In this document: positions 61,397 to 64,000 of the stretch, piece after piece
Position numbering within the stretch: the stretch's first letter is position 1
How the letters are laid out: every line of letters starts with the position of its first letter
NCBI GenBank assembly: GCA_009909065.1
Contig: JAAANZ010000022.1
Span: 1-64,000 of the forward strand
Length of the DNA: 64,000 nt
Reading direction: 5' to 3'
Source: Alphaproteobacteria bacterium
GTDB taxonomy: Bacteria > Pseudomonadota > Alphaproteobacteria > Caulobacterales > Hyphomonadaceae
Position numbers and translations under genes: made by a program
Notes under the pieces: model-generated
Told to the model about the DNA's origin: nothing
The model's input: the letters and a program-made list of their open reading frames with translations, nothing else
Database searches by the model: none

Positions 61397-62572
61397 TCAA
61401 CGCTCGCCCATGAGGTCGGCAAAGCGCCGGAACAGGTAGAAACTGTCCTGCGGTCCCGGGCTCGCCTCGGGATGGTGCTGGACCGAGATGATCGGCTTGC
61501 CGGCCACGCGCAGCCCGGAATTGGTGCCGTCGAACAGAGAGCGGTGGCTCTCCTCGACACCCTTGGGAAGCGTGGCCGGATCGACCGTGAAACCGTGATT
61601 CATCGACACGATTTCGACCTTTCCGGTCTCGAAATCCTTCACCGGATGATTCGCGCCATGATGGCCCTGCGCCATCTTCATGGTCTTCGCGCCGAGGCCG
61701 AGGGCCAGGAGCTGATGGCCGAGGCAGATGCCGAGCACGGGCAGGCCGCTGTCGATCACGGCGCGGATCGTCCGGCCCGCTCGCGCGAAAGTCGCGGCCG
61801 GGTCGCCCGGCCCGTTGGAGATGACCACTCCGTCAGGCTTCAAAGCGGCAATCTCCGCGAAAGGCGTATCGCCCGGCACCACGGTCGCCGAGGCGTCGAG
61901 CTGGGCGAGATTGCGCAGGATGTTCTTTTTCACGCCGAAATCGAGCACGACGACATGGAACCGCGCCCGTTCGATCTGCGAAAAACCCGTCGCGAGTTGC
62001 CAGAGACGCTCGCTATTTCCGAACGGGCTGTCATCGGTCATCCCGGCGGCGAGGTCGGCCGCTTCAAGCCCTTCGAACGCGCGTGCCGTCTCGACCAGGG
62101 CGTCCACATCGATGCCGCCTTCGGGCTTGTGGGCGATGGCCGCCCCCGGCATGCCATGCAGGCGGATCGCGCGTGTCAGAGCCCGCGTGTCCACCCCCGC
62201 CAGGCCAATAATGCCGCGCGCGGCAAGCCAGGCCTCGAAATGATCGCTGGCGCGCCAGTTCGACGGCGGCGTGACCGGCCCGCGGAAGACTGCCCCGCGC
62301 GCCGCCGTCGCCGCGGGCGGAGAGCTGTGTTCCACGTCATCCGCGTTTGCGCCGACATTGCCGATATGCGGGAAGGTGAAGAGCACGATCTGGCCGTCAT
62401 AGGACGGATCGGTCAGGATTTCCTGGTATCCTGTCACGGCCGTGTTGAAACACAGCTCCCCGGACGCGATGCCGGCCTTGCCCGCGCCGCGCCCGAGAAA
62501 CACCGTGCCGTCGGCAAGGGCGATCGCGCCCGTTGCGGCGGAAGGGGCTTGCGTAACAGAACCGTAAGACAT
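61397..62572 (-). CDS. carA: Carbamoyl-phosphate synthase small subunit
   Basis: [54 protein letters not shown]; start trimmed to MSYGSV. Confidence 0.95.
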   Translation of the reverse strand: MSYGSVTQAPSAATGAIALADGTVFLGRGAGKAGIASGELCFNTAVTGYQEILTDPSYDGQIVLFTFPHIGNVGANADDVEHSSPPAATAARGAVFRGPVTPPSNWRASDHFEAWLAARGIIGLAGVDTRALTRAIRLHGMPGAAIAHKPEGGIDVDALVETARAFEGLEAADLAAGMTDDSPFGNSERLWQLATGFSQIERARFHVVVLDFGVKKNILRNLAQLDASATVVPGDTPFAEIAALKPDGVVISNGPGDPAATFARAGRTIRAVIDSGLPVLGICLGHQLLALGLGAKTMKMAQGHHGANHPVKDFETGKVEIVSMNHGFTVDPATLPKGVEESHRSLFDGTNSGLRVAGKPIISVQHHPEASPGPQDSFYLFRRFADLMGER

Positions 62573-62697
62573 ATGTGGCTTGCCTTCTCGTCGCCGCTGA
62601 GCTGCACTAATTGCTGACATGCAGGCTGGGCGGGAAGTAGGGGCTGATATTCAGCGGCGTCAAGATGGCGCCGATGGAGAAAACACCGAGGCCGGAC

Positions 62698-63186
62698 ATG
62701 GCTGAACCGCGTACGCAAACCCGTTCGGACCTTCGCGAGCGCATCGATACCGCGCTGCGGGAGGCCGAGGCCGAAGCCCCGGAGGGTGTGCGCGCCTCGA
62801 CGCTGCGCCTGGTGGCCTGCGCCATTCGCGACCGCGACGTGACGGCGCGCCGACGGGGCGATTGTGAGGGCTGCCCGGATGCGGGTGTGCGCGACGTGCT
62901 CGACACCATGGCCGAGCAGCGCCGTGTCTCGGCCCGCGAATTCGATGAGTCCGGTCGCATCGCAGATGCCGAACGCGAGCGCGAGGAACTCGCCGTGATC
63001 GAGGAATTCCTTCCTCAGCCGCTCAAGGGCGAGGTCCTGGAGAAGGCCGTCCAGGAAGTCGTGACCGATCTGGACGCCAGGACGCTCAAGGATCTCGGCC
63101 GCTGCATATCGACCCTCAAGGCGCGCTATCCCGGGCGGATCGATCCGCAGAAAGCCGGCAAGGCGGTACGTGCGGCGCTGGGCTGA
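62698..63186 (+). CDS. GatB/YqeY-domain protein
   Basis: LRERIDTALREAEAEAPEGVRASTLRLV, EFLPQPLKGEVLEKAVQEVV, KDLGRCISTLKARYPGRIDPQKAGKAVRAALG. Confidence 0.9.
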   Translation: MAEPRTQTRSDLRERIDTALREAEAEAPEGVRASTLRLVACAIRDRDVTARRRGDCEGCPDAGVRDVLDTMAEQRRVSAREFDESGRIADAEREREELAVIEEFLPQPLKGEVLEKAVQEVVTDLDARTLKDLGRCISTLKARYPGRIDPQKAGKAVRAALG

Positions 63187-63349
63187 ACGCGCCTGGCGTT
63201 CCCACCCCTCGATGATGTGCAGGAACCGGTGGAAATCCTGTGGAAGCCCTGTGCGGGCGAACCGGTGACGAGCGCAATATATTGTGAAATACGGTCCCGA
63301 CCGGCGGCAAGATATGGAACCGCCCGGCATGATTCGCCAGATTGGGCCC

Positions 63350-64000
63350 ATGAGCATGACGCGCCTTCCCGACGGTTTCCTCGACGAACTCAAGTCCCGG
63401 CTGCGCCCGTCCGACGTGATCGGGCGCAAGGTGAAACTGAAACGCCAGGGCAAGGAATGGGTCGGCCTGTCGCCCTTTACCAGCGAGAAAACGCCGAGTT
63501 TCTACGTCAATGACCAGAAGGGCATTTTCAAGGATTTCTCCTCCGGGCTGGGCGGCGACATCATCGCCTTCCTGATGGAGGCGGAACGCCTGGAGTTCAT
63601 GGAGGCTGTGGAACAGCTCGCCGAGGAGGCCGGGCTGGACCTGCCCCGGGCCAGCCCAGAGGAGGCGGCGCGCTATGACAGGCTCTCCCGGCTCAAACAG
63701 GCCTGCGCGGCGGCGACCCGTTTCTTCCAGGAGCGCCTGCACGCGCCGGATGGCGCCGCTGCCCGGGCCTATCTGGAAAACATGCGCGGCCTGTCACCCG
63801 AGGCCTGGGCGCGCTGGTCGCTGGGTTTCGCGCCGGATGACTGGCGCCAGCTTTTCGCGCACCTCACCGCGCAAGGGTTCTCCGAAGCCGAACTGACCGC
63901 CGCGGGTCTCGCCCGACGTTCCGACAAGGGCGGGGAGCCCTATGACGTTTTCCGCAACCGGATCATCTTTCCCATCACCGATCCGCGCGGCGATGTCATC
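63350..64000 (+). CDS. dnaG: DNA primase DnaG, N-terminal part, truncated by window end
   Basis: Direct reading: MSMTRLPDGFLDELKSRLRPSDVIGRKVKLKRQGKEWVGLSPFTSEKTPSFYVNDQKGIFKDFSSGLGGDIIAFLMEAERLEFMEAVEQLAEEAGLDLP. Confidence 0.93.
   Translation, partial: MSMTRLPDGFLDELKSRLRPSDVIGRKVKLKRQGKEWVGLSPFTSEKTPSFYVNDQKGIFKDFSSGLGGDIIAFLMEAERLEFMEAVEQLAEEAGLDLPRASPEEAARYDRLSRLKQACAAATRFFQERLHAPDGAAARAYLENMRGLSPEAWARWSLGFAPDDWRQLFAHLTAQGFSEAELTAAGLARRSDKGGEPYDVFRNRIIFPITDPRGDVI

Overview
This is a 64 kb, high-GC, gene-dense chromosomal window from an alphaproteobacterium. The gene content (NDUFA12-like gene, hdaA-ppk-ppx, cmk-rpsA-ihfB, scpA/scpB-nagZ-SPOR, TIGR02300) suggests a Caulobacterales/Maricaulales-like lineage, but that is inference. 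Most of the window is housekeeping: cysS, folE, dnaX-ybaB, fabI, aroA-macrodomain-cmk-rpsA-ihfB, purM-purN, hdaA-ppk-ppx, scpAB, dgt, erpA, HPr/EIIA, carA, yqeY and the 5' part of dnaG, plus tRNA-Met(CAT) and tRNA-Ala(GGC). I saw no CRISPR array, insertion sequence, prophage or rRNA. The best candidates for undescribed biology are: (1) a two-gene cassette at 4761-7177, a multi-TM coiled-coil membrane protein followed by a membrane-anchored vWA-like protein; (2) a NrdJ-like protein at 48821-51124 that keeps the C-terminal TSCPD and zinc-finger parts of class II ribonucleotide reductase but apparently not the catalytic barrel; (3) a ~107 bp dispersed two-hairpin repeat at 28806-28912 and 58781-58888 whose terminal CTAG supplies stop codons of flanking genes; (4) secreted Cys-rich and pentapeptide-repeat proteins; (5) ribosomal protein S1 fused to a C-terminal helix-hairpin-helix module; (6) loss of zinc ligands in DnaG, and of most in DnaX. 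No database or structure search was run, so family calls are by recognition of the supplied translations.
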